Assembly: GCA_041743655.1 (NCBI GenBank)
Contig: JBGTMJ010000038.1
Span: 1 to 38,327 of the forward strand
Reading direction: 5' to 3'
Origin: JARIHD01 sp041743655
GTDB taxonomy: Bacteria; Patescibacteriota; Saccharimonadia; Saccharimonadales; UBA4665
DNA length: 38,327 nucleotides
Shown: positions 31,019 to 38,327 of the stretch, one piece after another
Layout of the letters: each line of letters starts with the position of its first letter
Position numbering within the stretch: the first letter of the stretch is position 1
Notes under the pieces: model-generated
Databases searched by the model: none
Seen by the model: only the letters and a program-made list of their open reading frames with translations
What the model was told of the DNA's origin: nothing
Program-made: the position numbers and the translations under genes

Positions 31019-31633
31019 ATGAAGCATCCTGAACATGTTAAGCGATCTAAAACGCAAGCCAGTGGTCAAGGAGATACTCTCCCTGATATAGTAAGTGGGT
31101 TTGTTCAATCTATCTTGCCCAAGAATGCAGAAGAGTTTTGGGTACGAACATCCGCGTGTTGTGCGATACTTGGTACAGCGCTGCTGGTTCTCGGTTTTGC
31201 GCATGACGAAGCAAAGAAAGCCGAGGCAAAGGCTGAAATAGATAAGTTATCAAGTAAAATTTCTCATGCTTGGGATGGCCCTAGAGAAGACACTGGTGGT
31301 GTAAATATCCCGCTAGGAAGATACATCGTGGCAGAGTACGTAGATCGGGACCTTAATAGAATAGACGTGTGCTATGGCAAATCAACCAAAGAAATAAGCC
31401 CATACAAAATGGGTAGTAAATATCCAGTGAATTTACGCTACAACCCCTATGACACTGCTGCGCGCGAACTGGTTGCGTATGAATATCCTAGCCTTGAGCA
31501 AGCGAAGGCTGTAGCAACAGAAGAATTTGGCTCACTTAGGTATAAGCCTTGGTCCAAAGATATACCGAATCAAGAACTCTACAACGACCCTTCTTTTTGT
31601 GCGCGTTATCAGGACGATCAACTTAGGCAATAA
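31019..31633 (+). CDS. Hypothetical membrane-anchored protein
   Basis: A protein of 204 residues, not recognised. AAGGA about 9 nt upstream supports the ATG. Residues 1-39 are polar, about 40-61 form one membrane helix ('FWVRTSACCAILGTALLVLGFA'), then a charged Lys/Glu/Ala-rich stretch ('DEAKKAEAKAEIDKLSSKIS') suggests a short coiled coil. The rest ('GRYIVAEYVDRDLNRIDVCY', 'YNPYDTAARELVAYEYPSLE') is a soluble domain. The mixed domain after the helix could face outward. No catalytic motif is evident. Confidence 0.55.
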   Translation: MKHPEHVKRSKTQASGQGDTLPDIVSGFVQSILPKNAEEFWVRTSACCAILGTALLVLGFAHDEAKKAEAKAEIDKLSSKISHAWDGPREDTGGVNIPLGRYIVAEYVDRDLNRIDVCYGKSTKEISPYKMGSKYPVNLRYNPYDTAARELVAYEYPSLEQAKAVATEEFGSLRYKPWSKDIPNQELYNDPSFCARYQDDQLRQ

Positions 31634-31867
31634 AAAATAGGTATAGCTGATAGTTCCTAGTGCGTACTCTGCCATAATAACTCTTTTAGTTACCTACTCA
31701 TTGAACTACACTAATCAGTTGTCGGGTAGCGCATTATGTCAGTTCAGTGCATACAACACCCTCTAAAAGGCACTTATCCCTTTACCACAAGTAATTAGCC
31801 TGTTACTCCTCTGGAGTAGCCCAGTATGTTATGGACGGATACAGTGTGTTGACATATATACCTTTGT

Positions 31868-32401
31868 ATGCCAAGATCTAGTAAAGGTAAGGTAAACAAA
31901 AATATGGCAGAAGACCTTAGCATACCTCAAGAAGCAAACAATCAAGGAACGTTAGCCGAACGTCAGGTTGCCTTGGCTACTGCATGGGCCGATATATACC
32001 GATATGCACCCTCAGATATACGAGTTACAAGCGCTGAGATAGTTTTAAGAAATCCCGCAGTCTATATAGAAAACATTAATTTACCTTCACTACCGGAAGA
32101 ACTTCAAGATAGGTGGCGTAAACTTTTAACCTTTTCTAAAAGTCTGACGGCTATTGCAGCTACCGAGCCAATTAGTGATGACGCTAAGATAAACGGTTTA
32201 CATGATGTGCAGCAACTTGTTTTTACTGACAGAGTCAATCCAGATTTTCGCGGTTCTGTTGGAGACCTCATGCGTGCATCTTCTGCTTTGTTCGCCGAAT
32301 CAACTAAACACATTGCTGGTGATACGCATTATTATCAGGGCAATATTGAAGGCGGAGAAGCGTGGTTACTCAGGCATCAACAATACGTCGGTAGTAATTA
32401 A
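31868..32401 (+). CDS. Hypothetical soluble protein
   Basis: Read from ATG 31868 it has 177 residues; ATG 31904 (165 residues, MAEDLSIPQEANNQ) is an alternative. A perfect TTGACA at 31849-31854 lies only 14 nt upstream of 31868, so its -10 box would fall after that codon, which favours the later start. The sequence is Ala/Ser/Asp-rich and largely helical ('DRWRKLLTFSKSLTAIAATE', 'VGDLMRASSALFAESTKHIA'), with no membrane helix and no cysteines. No family is recognised. About 235 bp of AT-rich DNA without a gene precede it. Confidence 0.5.
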   Translation: MPRSSKGKVNKNMAEDLSIPQEANNQGTLAERQVALATAWADIYRYAPSDIRVTSAEIVLRNPAVYIENINLPSLPEELQDRWRKLLTFSKSLTAIAATEPISDDAKINGLHDVQQLVFTDRVNPDFRGSVGDLMRASSALFAESTKHIAGDTHYYQGNIEGGEAWLLRHQQYVGSN

Positions 32402-32611
32402 CCATTCAGGGTGTGATAGTTAAAGATAGCCGTAAAGTCTTTGTGCCAACAATAGCAACTACATGCTATGCGCTCACATACTCTTACCCGTAGATAGTAA
32501 GTACGGTTACTTGTAATCAAGGGATAATTGTCCTCTAAAAGGGTTGCTTTATGATTGGATACATCTAATAATAAGCGGTATGTATGATTAAATCTAAAAA
32601 GGAAACTGTAC

Positions 32612-33247
32612 ATGATTAAGCTCAAATCTTTACTTATTGCGCTTCCGGTTAGCTTGCTGACTTTTGTGCTCGTTGCGGCACCGGTAGACGCCCATGGTGA
32701 CGAAGACCATGAACAAACAAATTCGCAAACAACCAACGATGACTCGTCACATGAAGCGAAGAAAAAACGGGAGCGTATCAGGAAGGCTGAGGAACACTCC
32801 CGCAAAAAATCAGAGCAGTTATTGAAGGAAGCCAAGAAAGAACAAGAGAAAAGACAACTTGTCAAAGAGGAGCGCAAAAAGCGCTGCGAAAACCGCAAAC
32901 AAGCGCTGCTAGCCAGAACTGAAAGAATAGCTAACAATGCCCAAAAACACCAGAAGCGCATAGAGGGGGTATTTGTTAAAGCGGTTGATTATCAGGAATC
33001 TGCCAACGTAAACGTACCTGATTTTGATGCTTTGGTTGCAACAGCATCCGCCGCCCAGTCTGCATCCCAGGATTCGGTGCAGGCCCTCACGAACCTTAAG
33101 CCTACTATTGACTGTACAGGCGAGAATGCCGCGACTGCGGTAGCTACCTTCAAAGCCGCAGTTGAGCAGGCACGCAACGACCTATCGACTTACAAAAAGA
33201 ATATTAAAGCGATTCTAACTGCACTAAAAGCTGCCAAGGAGCAATAA
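32612..33247 (+). CDS. Secreted coiled-coil protein
   Basis: A protein of 211 residues with AAGGA 8 nt before the ATG. A clear signal peptide ('LKSLLIALPVSLLTFVLVAA', then 'PVDAHG') is likely cut after VDA. A His/Asp/Glu-rich stretch (HGDEDHEQTN) that could bind metal follows. Next comes a long charged coiled coil (residues about 48-118, Lys/Glu/Arg rich), then an Ala-rich helical half with 'TASAAQSASQDSVQALTNL' and one Cys pair (CENRKQ, IDCTGEN). The stop overlaps the next gene's ATG by 1 nt (TAATG), so the two are co-translated. It may be a surface or cell-wall-associated protein; the exact role is unknown. Confidence 0.62.
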   Translation: MIKLKSLLIALPVSLLTFVLVAAPVDAHGDEDHEQTNSQTTNDDSSHEAKKKRERIRKAEEHSRKKSEQLLKEAKKEQEKRQLVKEERKKRCENRKQALLARTERIANNAQKHQKRIEGVFVKAVDYQESANVNVPDFDALVATASAAQSASQDSVQALTNLKPTIDCTGENAATAVATFKAAVEQARNDLSTYKKNIKAILTALKAAKEQ

Positions 33248-33531
33248 TGACGACGAAGTTACATTTTAACCAAAAAGGTTCTGCACATATTGCTGCGTTG
33301 TTGGGCATACTAGTCCTGGGTGTCGTTGGGTTTGCTGGTTACCGGATCATGGGCTCAGAGCAGAAAGTTACTGATACTTCAAACAGTGCTTTGCAGGCTA
33401 CAACCGAAAGCACGCAGAGAATACAGTCCAGCGGTGACTTGGATAAGGCCACAAAGGACCTCGATAATGAACAAAGCGACAGTACACTGGATCCTGCACA
33501 ACTAGACGAAGATATTACTAATCTGCTCTAG
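33247..33531 (+). CDS. Small pilin-like membrane protein (94 aa)
   Basis: A protein of 94 residues, coupled to the upstream secreted protein through TAATG. The start 'MTTKLHFNQKGSAHIAALLG' followed by 'ILVLGVVGFAGYRIM' is the CPR-typical short basic lead, Gly-Ser/Phe and hydrophobic helix that resembles type IV prepilins. The canonical Phe-Thr-Leu-Ile-Glu after the cleavage Gly is absent, so processing is doubtful. The remaining 55 residues are polar and acidic ('NEQSDSTLDPAQLDEDITNL'). It is probably a membrane-anchored partner of the coiled-coil protein. Confidence 0.55.
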   Translation: MTTKLHFNQKGSAHIAALLGILVLGVVGFAGYRIMGSEQKVTDTSNSALQATTESTQRIQSSGDLDKATKDLDNEQSDSTLDPAQLDEDITNLL

Positions 33532-33534
33532 GTG

Positions 33535-33540
33535 TATACT
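33535..33540 (+). promoter_or_regulatory. -10 box of the zinc-ribbon gene
   Basis: TATACT preceded by GTG (GTGTATACT, the same form as before pyk) lies 8 nt before the GTG start at 33549, predicting a leaderless or near-leaderless mRNA. Confidence 0.45.
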
Positions 33541-33548
33541 GCTTACCT

Positions 33549-33704
33549 GTGGATGAAGAAGTATTACCCTGCAACGATAAAATTGCTTTCGACAAGCGAG
33601 AGCAAGCGGAAGCAGCCGCTGCCGTGGCTTTGTATCGGCATGGTACTAAAGTATACCCGTATACCTGTAACTACTGCGGCTTATGGCATTTGAGCAGCAC
33701 GTAA
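33549..33704 (+). CDS. Zinc-ribbon miniprotein (51 aa)
   Basis: A short frame from GTG 33549 to TAA 33704, 51 residues. It contains 'LPCNDKIAFDKREQAEAAA', 'ALYRHGTKVYPYTC' and 'CNYCGLWHLSS'. The Cys-x2-Cys-Gly pair followed by Trp-His, with an upstream Cys, looks like a small zinc knuckle or ribbon. Proteins of this 'YxCxxCGxWHL' type are frequent short hypotheticals in CPR and phage genomes and probably bind nucleic acid or protein. The start is supported by the -10 box 8 nt upstream, and a clean terminator follows 7 nt after the stop. Confidence 0.65.
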   Translation: MDEEVLPCNDKIAFDKREQAEAAAAVALYRHGTKVYPYTCNYCGLWHLSST

Positions 33705-33711
33705 GTACGAT

Positions 33712-33732
33712 GCGTTGTTACCGACGCTTTTT
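33712..33732 (+). terminator. Intrinsic terminator after the zinc-ribbon gene
   Basis: GCGTTG (33712-33717) pairs with CGACGC (33722-33727) across the loop TTAC, followed by TTTTT (33728-33732). It precedes the RND transporter, whose longest frame begins 3 nt later; this argues that the transporter really starts further downstream. Confidence 0.75.
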
Positions 33733-33746
33733 ACATGCCCAGTAAC

Positions 33747-33776
33747 TTGTTTAAAGACAATGCCGACTGCTACTAT
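33747..33776 (+). promoter_or_regulatory. Promoter of the RND transporter
   Basis: TTGTTT (33747-33752), an 18-bp spacer and the extended -10 box TGCTACTAT (33768-33776). Transcription near 33783 excludes the ATG at 33735 and points to ATG 33801 or 33822. Confidence 0.55.
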
Positions 33777-33800
33777 TTTATTGATGAGAACAATGAGCTA

Positions 33801-36683
33801 ATGAGAAATATCGAAAAGAAGATGTACAGGAAGGATGGCCAGGACCGTTTGCTACCTAGGCTCAGTTTATTGATGTTTGACCATTCCCGCGTGACAGCCA
33901 TTATCTGGCTCTGTGTAACTGTTTTCGGTATTCTCAGCTACACCACACTTCTTAAACGTGAAGGTTTCCCGAGCGTTAATATTCCTTTCTCGGTCATTAC
34001 CGGTGCGTACATAGTGAACAGCCCGGAAAAGGTAGATAAGGAAGTCGCCAAGCCCATCAGCGATATTGTTCTTGAGGACGAACGGGTTAAAAGTGTGCAA
34101 GCGCAGGCCCAAGGGGCTTTCTATAGCGTTGCAACGCAGTACAAAGAAGGTGTAGATGCAGCTAAAGCCGGCAAGGAGATTGAGCAGCGCATTAAAAAAG
34201 CTGATGTATTGCCTAAAGAAGCAAGTTTAAAGGTTGAAACACCTAAATTCGGCTTCACTGAGCGCGGTGACGATGTAGTTATCTCTTTGTATACCACAGC
34301 TAAAGGTGTTCCGCCGCAAGAGCTGGTTAACGAAGCTGAAAAGGTAGCTGCTTATATTAAGTCGCTAAACTTAACGGATCTTGAAAGTATTTCTGTTATT
34401 GACATGTTCGTAACTGGTACTGACCCTACAACAGGTATGGAGGTTACGAACCAGATCAAGTTTGACCGGTATGGCATCCGCGCGGGTGACAAGAATGTGT
34501 TCTATGATTCATCTGCCATCGGTATCATGCAGCGGGACGGCACCGATGTTATTAAGCTTGACGAACAGTTGCAGGCAGCTGTCGCAAGCTATAACAAACA
34601 AAATGAAAAGCAGCACTTCAAAGCCGTGGTTAGCGCTAGCTATGCCCACGACATCAAAGATCAGATTAACGAGTTGCAACGTGCCCTACTGGAAGGCTTG
34701 TTGGCAGTACTAGTAATCGGTTCAATTGTAATTGCAATACGCGCTTCGTTTATTACGGTGCTGGCAATGGTGACAGTACTGGCTATTACACTAGGCGTGT
34801 TGAATCTCATTGGCTACACTCTTAACACGATTACCCTCTTCGCACTTATCTTATGTATGGGCTTAATAGTCGACGACACTATCATTATGGTAGAAGCTAT
34901 CGATGCCCAGCGGCGCAAACGCAAAGACCCGCGTCAGACGGTACAAGTTGCTACCCGCAAAGTGAGCCGTGCCATGGTTGCGGCTACTTTTACTGCCGCG
35001 CTTAGTTTTGCCCCGCTCCTGTTTGTGGGTGGCGTACTTGGTGGCTTTATCCGCGCCATTCCGGTGACGGTAATCACCAGTTTATTGGTCAGCTTATTAG
35101 TTGCCTTAATCTTTATCCCTCTGTTCGCGAGATACGTGCTGCTTGGTAAAAAGCAAATGGGGTCCAAGAACGACGAGGCTGCCGCAGGCATTGAAGCCAG
35201 GATTGCTGAATGTATCGGCAAGCCAATGCTATGGGCGGAAGGATCCAGGAAAAAGTTGTTTGGTGTGGGCATTACCGCCACGTTGATTGGCCTTGCCTTC
35301 ATTGGTGCTGGCGGCTACCTTTTCCAAAAAGTGACCTTCAATATTTTTCCACCGTCAAAAGACAGTAACGGCCTTATGGTGATGATGGAGTTCGCATCCG
35401 GTACTACAATCCCTCAGGCAGAAGCGATTGCCGATAAAGCAGATACCATCATTGGTGCTACTCTAGGCGGAAATTTCAGATATGCCACTCATTACGCAAA
35501 CGCCAGTGCCCAAAATGCTAACCTGACTACGTACATTACTCCATATACTGAACGTGATGTACGGGCTCCTGAACTAGTGACCCAGCTTGATGGCAAGTTT
35601 AAAAGTTTTGAAGGAGCAAAAGTTAAGGTGGCACAGGTAGACAATGGGCCGCCGGCGTCAGCATTTAGCGTGCGGATAGAGACAGATAACCGCGATGCGG
35701 CATTACAACTTGCCAGGGACATGAATAGTTTCCTCCTGAATAAAGAGCTGGTGCGTCCAAGCGGTGAGAAGGCAAAAATAACGGATACGACAATTTCGGA
35801 TACTGGTACGTATAGCCGTGCCGACGGTGCACTGTATATAGGCGTTACCGCCAACTTTGACTCGAACGATACGACAACCCTTGTGACCCTGGCTAAAGAT
35901 GCGGTAGAGCAAGAATTTACCGCAACAAAGCTCCAGACGTATGGCCTTGAAAAAGATGTATTGAACTATGATTTTGGCCAGGAGGAAGAGAACCAGGAAT
36001 CGTTCCAAACATTAGCCTTGGCATTTCCTATATTGTTATTGGCAATCTATCTGTTACTTGCTATACAATTCCGCTCTCTTGCCCAGCCACTGCTTATCTT
36101 TATGGCGATTCCGTTTAGCCTATTTGGTATTACGCTAGGGTTGTACCTCACAGACAATGCCTTTAGCTTCTTTGCCATGCTGGGCTTCTTTGCCCTCATT
36201 GGGCTGAGCCTTAAGAACACCATATTGCTAACAGATTATGCCAATCAGCTGCGGCGTGAAGGTGCATCGGCAGTTGAGGCCGCGGTTGGTGCACTGAGGG
36301 AGCGGTTCCGTCCGCTTGTCGCAACTAGCCTTACCGCCGTGGTATCTTTGATACCGCTGGCTATCGCTAGTCCGTTCTGGGAAGGCCTGGCGGTGGTACT
36401 TATCTTTGGCCTGCTCTCAAGCACGTTCTTAGTTATTACCGTGTTCCCATACTATTACCTTGGCGCAGAGTTTGTGCGCTTGCGGATTAGCCGCAAGGCG
36501 TGCTTGTCATGGCTCATTTTGACTGCTGCTACAGCTGTGGCGATGAGTAGGAGTGACATGACCCCTGTTATTGCAGCGCCGCTTGTAGCTTTGGGCGCAG
36601 TAGTTATTTGGATAGCTTTGGGCAAAGTTCTAAAACGGCGTAAGCATAAAATCTATACACATTACTCTATAAAGAAGAAATAG
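33801..36683 (+). CDS. RND-superfamily efflux transporter (AcrB/MMPL-like permease)
   Basis: With ATG 33801 the protein has 960 residues; ATG 33735 would sit on the terminator. An N-terminal helix ('VTAIIWLCVTVFGILSYTTL') is followed by a large outer domain of about 260 residues, then helices 2-6. The helix 4 proton-relay pair is in 'GLIVDDTIIMVEAIDAQRRK', and 'ATFTAALSFAPLLFVGGVLG' is also typical. A second outer domain ('IFPPSKDSNGLMVMMEFASG') and helices 8-12 follow, with the conserved relay Lys in 'GLSLKNTILLTDYANQLRRE'. This is the full two-fold RND layout at slightly below AcrB length. In a single-membrane cell it may export lipids, glycans or toxic molecules. No adaptor or outer-membrane partner is nearby. 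GC content and style match the core genes. Confidence 0.9.
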   Translation: MRNIEKKMYRKDGQDRLLPRLSLLMFDHSRVTAIIWLCVTVFGILSYTTLLKREGFPSVNIPFSVITGAYIVNSPEKVDKEVAKPISDIVLEDERVKSVQAQAQGAFYSVATQYKEGVDAAKAGKEIEQRIKKADVLPKEASLKVETPKFGFTERGDDVVISLYTTAKGVPPQELVNEAEKVAAYIKSLNLTDLESISVIDMFVTGTDPTTGMEVTNQIKFDRYGIRAGDKNVFYDSSAIGIMQRDGTDVIKLDEQLQAAVASYNKQNEKQHFKAVVSASYAHDIKDQINELQRALLEGLLAVLVIGSIVIAIRASFITVLAMVTVLAITLGVLNLIGYTLNTITLFALILCMGLIVDDTIIMVEAIDAQRRKRKDPRQTVQVATRKVSRAMVAATFTAALSFAPLLFVGGVLGGFIRAIPVTVITSLLVSLLVALIFIPLFARYVLLGKKQMGSKNDEAAAGIEARIAECIGKPMLWAEGSRKKLFGVGITATLIGLAFIGAGGYLFQKVTFNIFPPSKDSNGLMVMMEFASGTTIPQAEAIADKADTIIGATLGGNFRYATHYANASAQNANLTTYITPYTERDVRAPELVTQLDGKFKSFEGAKVKVAQVDNGPPASAFSVRIETDNRDAALQLARDMNSFLLNKELVRPSGEKAKITDTTISDTGTYSRADGALYIGVTANFDSNDTTTLVTLAKDAVEQEFTATKLQTYGLEKDVLNYDFGQEEENQESFQTLALAFPILLLAIYLLLAIQFRSLAQPLLIFMAIPFSLFGITLGLYLTDNAFSFFAMLGFFALIGLSLKNTILLTDYANQLRREGASAVEAAVGALRERFRPLVATSLTAVVSLIPLAIASPFWEGLAVVLIFGLLSSTFLVITVFPYYYLGAEFVRLRISRKACLSWLILTAATAVAMSRSDMTPVIAAPLVALGAVVIWIALGKVLKRRKHKIYTHYSIKKK

Positions 36684-36776
36684 TTTTTGCATAAGGCATA
36701 TGCTTGAATTAAAAGCAACTGTGTGGTATCATCCTTCAAAAGGAGTTTTGCGGTTCTTTATGATACTGGTGGGAAG

Positions 36777-36782
36777 TATACT
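36777..36782 (+). promoter_or_regulatory. -10 box of the deacetylase gene
   Basis: TATACT, giving transcription near 36789 and a leader of about 17 nt before the ATG at 36806. A -35 box is not clear (TTCTTT at 36754-36759 has a 17-bp spacer). Confidence 0.45.
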
Positions 36783-36805
36783 AACAACCCGCGCGTATCA
36801 ATTAT

Positions 36806-38327
36806 ATGAACCAATTAACACTTCGTGCCGTCCAAAAGACCAAAGCTCTCGCCAAAAGAGCCCAAAACATAACAATGGCTGCAGCAGTAGTTGCTAGCAT
36901 GGTAGTAGCCAGCTTGCCTACAGCATCAGCGCAGAATTTAGCTCCTGCACCTCGTGTTTCGTTCACCTTTGACGATGGCCTTTTAAGTGCCTTGACCCAG
37001 GCTGCCCCAGCACTTGCAGCGCAAGGCTTCACAGGCACTAGCTACATTACAACTAACTGTATTGGAAGTGCTGATTCGTGCCCTGCAGATCCTGGCGAAA
37101 CGTACATGACCTGGGACCAAGTTGCGCAACTGGCCGGCTACGGCTGGGAAATTGGTTCTCACACTGTAAACCACCCGCTACTAGCATCGAGTGACCCCGA
37201 CTTCCAACCTGCTGAATTAACCAATCAGGAGGCCATTGTTGAACTTGTTAACAGCAAGCAGACCTTGAACGAGAAGGGTTATCCAGCGTTAAGTTTTGCG
37301 GCTCCTTACGGTGACTACGACAATTTTGTCCGTAGTGAAGCTGCCAAGCTGTACACTTCATTCCGTGGTTTCCACGACGTTAGCTACAATCTTTTCCCTT
37401 ACAATGACCACCTGGTTGTTGTCCAGCAAGTGCAAGCGGGCGTGAGCGTTGATCAAGTCAAGGCTTATATAGATACGGCAAAAGCCAGTAACCAATGGTT
37501 AGTGCTGGTTTTCCACGAGATCAAGCCTCAAGCTACTGTCAGCACCAACCCCGACGACTATGAATACAGTACCGAAGCTTTAAGCGAGATTGCCCAATAT
37601 GTAAAAGGGCAGGGCGTTCAGGTAACTAACATGACGAAAGGTCTTGTATCTGGTGCGAACAACCTATTGCCAAGCGGCGGCTTTGATACTGCAACAAACC
37701 TTGGTATATATGATGGCGTTAAACCCAGTGCAACTGAATGGACCACCACTGATCCTGCAAATATCAAGGTCGACACCGCCAACCATGGCAGCTACCCCGG
37801 CCCCGCGAAATCCGTTTCGATGAACGCCGGTTCAGCCAACAACTACTTATTCTCACCGCTTGTCGCAGTCAACCCTGCACAAAGCTATGTCCTAAAGAGC
37901 TTCTTGAACGTAACCGCTATTACCAGTGGGGAGCTTGGATATTACATCCATGAATATGATGCTAATGGCACTGAACTGGTCGGCGCTGGCATTGGCGGCC
38001 AATGGAAGAAAGCGGAAGTTACCCCATTTGTAGAAAACATTAACCTTGCCTACACACCGACTTCTACAGCTGTTACCCACGCCAGTCTTGAAGTATACAC
38101 CTTGGCAAACTCAGGTATTGCTGCATACCTAGATAACTTCCAGTGGTTCTCTACAAGCGAACCGGTTCTTCCTACAAATCCTGGAGATGTTAACAGCGAT
38201 GAAAGTGTGGGTGCACTTGACCTAAGTATCCTATTGAGCCATTGGGATGCCACAGGTGTCACCAGGGCACAAGGTGACCTAAGTGGCGATGGTGTAGTTG
38301 GCACACTTGACTTGTCAATCTTACTAT
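36806..38327 (+). CDS. Secreted polysaccharide deacetylase with dockerin repeats, 3' truncated by window edge
   Basis: The frame is open from ATG 36806 to the end of the window (507 complete codons), so the C-terminus is missing. A signal peptide ('MAAAVVASMVVASLPTASAQ') follows a basic start. The NodB-type domain has 'VSFTFDDGLLSAL' (Asp-Asp), 'EIGSHTVNHPL' (His-x3-His metal pair), 'SFAAPYGDYDN' and 'WLVLVFHEI' (catalytic-base region). This suggests removal of acetyl or similar groups from chitin-like or peptidoglycan sugars. A beta-sandwich region ('NYLFSPLVAVNPAQSYVLKS', 'AAYLDNFQWF') of carbohydrate-binding style comes next. The visible C-terminus has two calcium-loop dockerin repeats ('GDVNSDESVGALDLSILL' and 'GDLSGDGVVGTLDLSILL'). 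The dockerin implies docking to a cohesin or self-folding as a stalk; no cohesin gene is in the window. Confidence 0.85.
   Translation, partial: MNQLTLRAVQKTKALAKRAQNITMAAAVVASMVVASLPTASAQNLAPAPRVSFTFDDGLLSALTQAAPALAAQGFTGTSYITTNCIGSADSCPADPGETYMTWDQVAQLAGYGWEIGSHTVNHPLLASSDPDFQPAELTNQEAIVELVNSKQTLNEKGYPALSFAAPYGDYDNFVRSEAAKLYTSFRGFHDVSYNLFPYNDHLVVVQQVQAGVSVDQVKAYIDTAKASNQWLVLVFHEIKPQATVSTNPDDYEYSTEALSEIAQYVKGQGVQVTNMTKGLVSGANNLLPSGGFDTATNLGIYDGVKPSATEWTTTDPANIKVDTANHGSYPGPAKSVSMNAGSANNYLFSPLVAVNPAQSYVLKSFLNVTAITSGELGYYIHEYDANGTELVGAGIGGQWKKAEVTPFVENINLAYTPTSTAVTHASLEVYTLANSGIAAYLDNFQWFSTSEPVLPTNPGDVNSDESVGALDLSILLSHWDATGVTRAQGDLSGDGVVGTLDLSILL

Noticed and set aside
30887..31204. 105-codon minus-strand frame
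   Set aside because: It overlaps the start, ribosome site and inverted repeat of the plus-strand gene at 31019 and shows no recognised motif.
36700..36897. 65-codon plus-strand frame before the deacetylase
   Set aside because: It overlaps the deacetylase signal peptide in another frame and its sequence is not protein-like; the deacetylase has full domain evidence.
1..38327. CRISPR arrays, tRNA and rRNA genes, insertion sequences, replication origin
   Set aside because: I found no regularly spaced repeats, no tRNA-like cloverleaf apart from tmRNA, no transposase and no cluster of DnaA boxes.

Overview
The window looks like a chromosomal segment of a Patescibacteria/CPR bacterium, most probably Candidatus Saccharibacteria (TM7). 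That assignment is inferred from gene content, not from a marker gene. The signs are a compact lower-glycolysis cluster (pyk, pgk, tpiA), an intein-split UvrD/PcrA helicase, an Rpf-like cell-wall lytic protein directly upstream of rsmA, many small one-helix membrane proteins, and standard-code genes that almost always stop at TAA or TAG. No rRNA or tRNA gene was found.

Layout. Bases 1-4202 hold an AT-rich, tightly packed virion- or adhesin-like module: the 3' part of a phage-type structural protein, a LamG-like lectin-fold protein, and three tandem paralogous GH5-like TIM-barrel proteins. After a good promoter comes a beta-helix protein with a tail-fibre-like C-terminus (4338-5918). The glycolysis cluster follows (6030-9634), overlapping a proline/glutamate-rich membrane-anchored protein (9627-10412). 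From 10.4 to 15.9 kb the sequence is looser and contains small proteins, a methyltransferase and a three-domain RNA-repair enzyme (kinase, metallophosphatase, Rnl1-like ligase).

Bases 15.8-20.85 kb carry the most striking locus. A cellulose-synthase-like GT2 gene overlaps by 4 bp a copper-radical (galactose/glyoxal) oxidase that retains all its recognised active-site residues. Converging on them are a membrane-anchored cupredoxin-like protein and a membrane-anchored GH6 glucanase. This matches the cslA-glxA-cslZ logic of Streptomyces and suggests a copper-dependent extracellular beta-glucan system. Bases 21.1-27.4 kb hold uvrD with its intein, rpf, rsmA and a membrane protein. A MarR regulator and an uncharacterised gene (27.4-28.8 kb) are separated by a perfect 28-bp palindrome. 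The tmRNA gene with its terminator lies at 28.83-29.27 kb, followed by an APC permease, two hypotheticals, a secreted coiled-coil protein, a pilin-like protein, a zinc-ribbon miniprotein and an RND transporter. The window ends inside a secreted polysaccharide deacetylase with dockerin repeats.

Two threads run through the window. One is extracellular glycan chemistry: GH5-like, beta-helix, GT2, oxidase, GH6, Rpf and deacetylase proteins. The other is a recurring promoter style, an (often extended) -10 box of the type TGnTAYAAT, with several start codons lying only 6-8 nt beyond it. That spacing predicts leaderless mRNAs.
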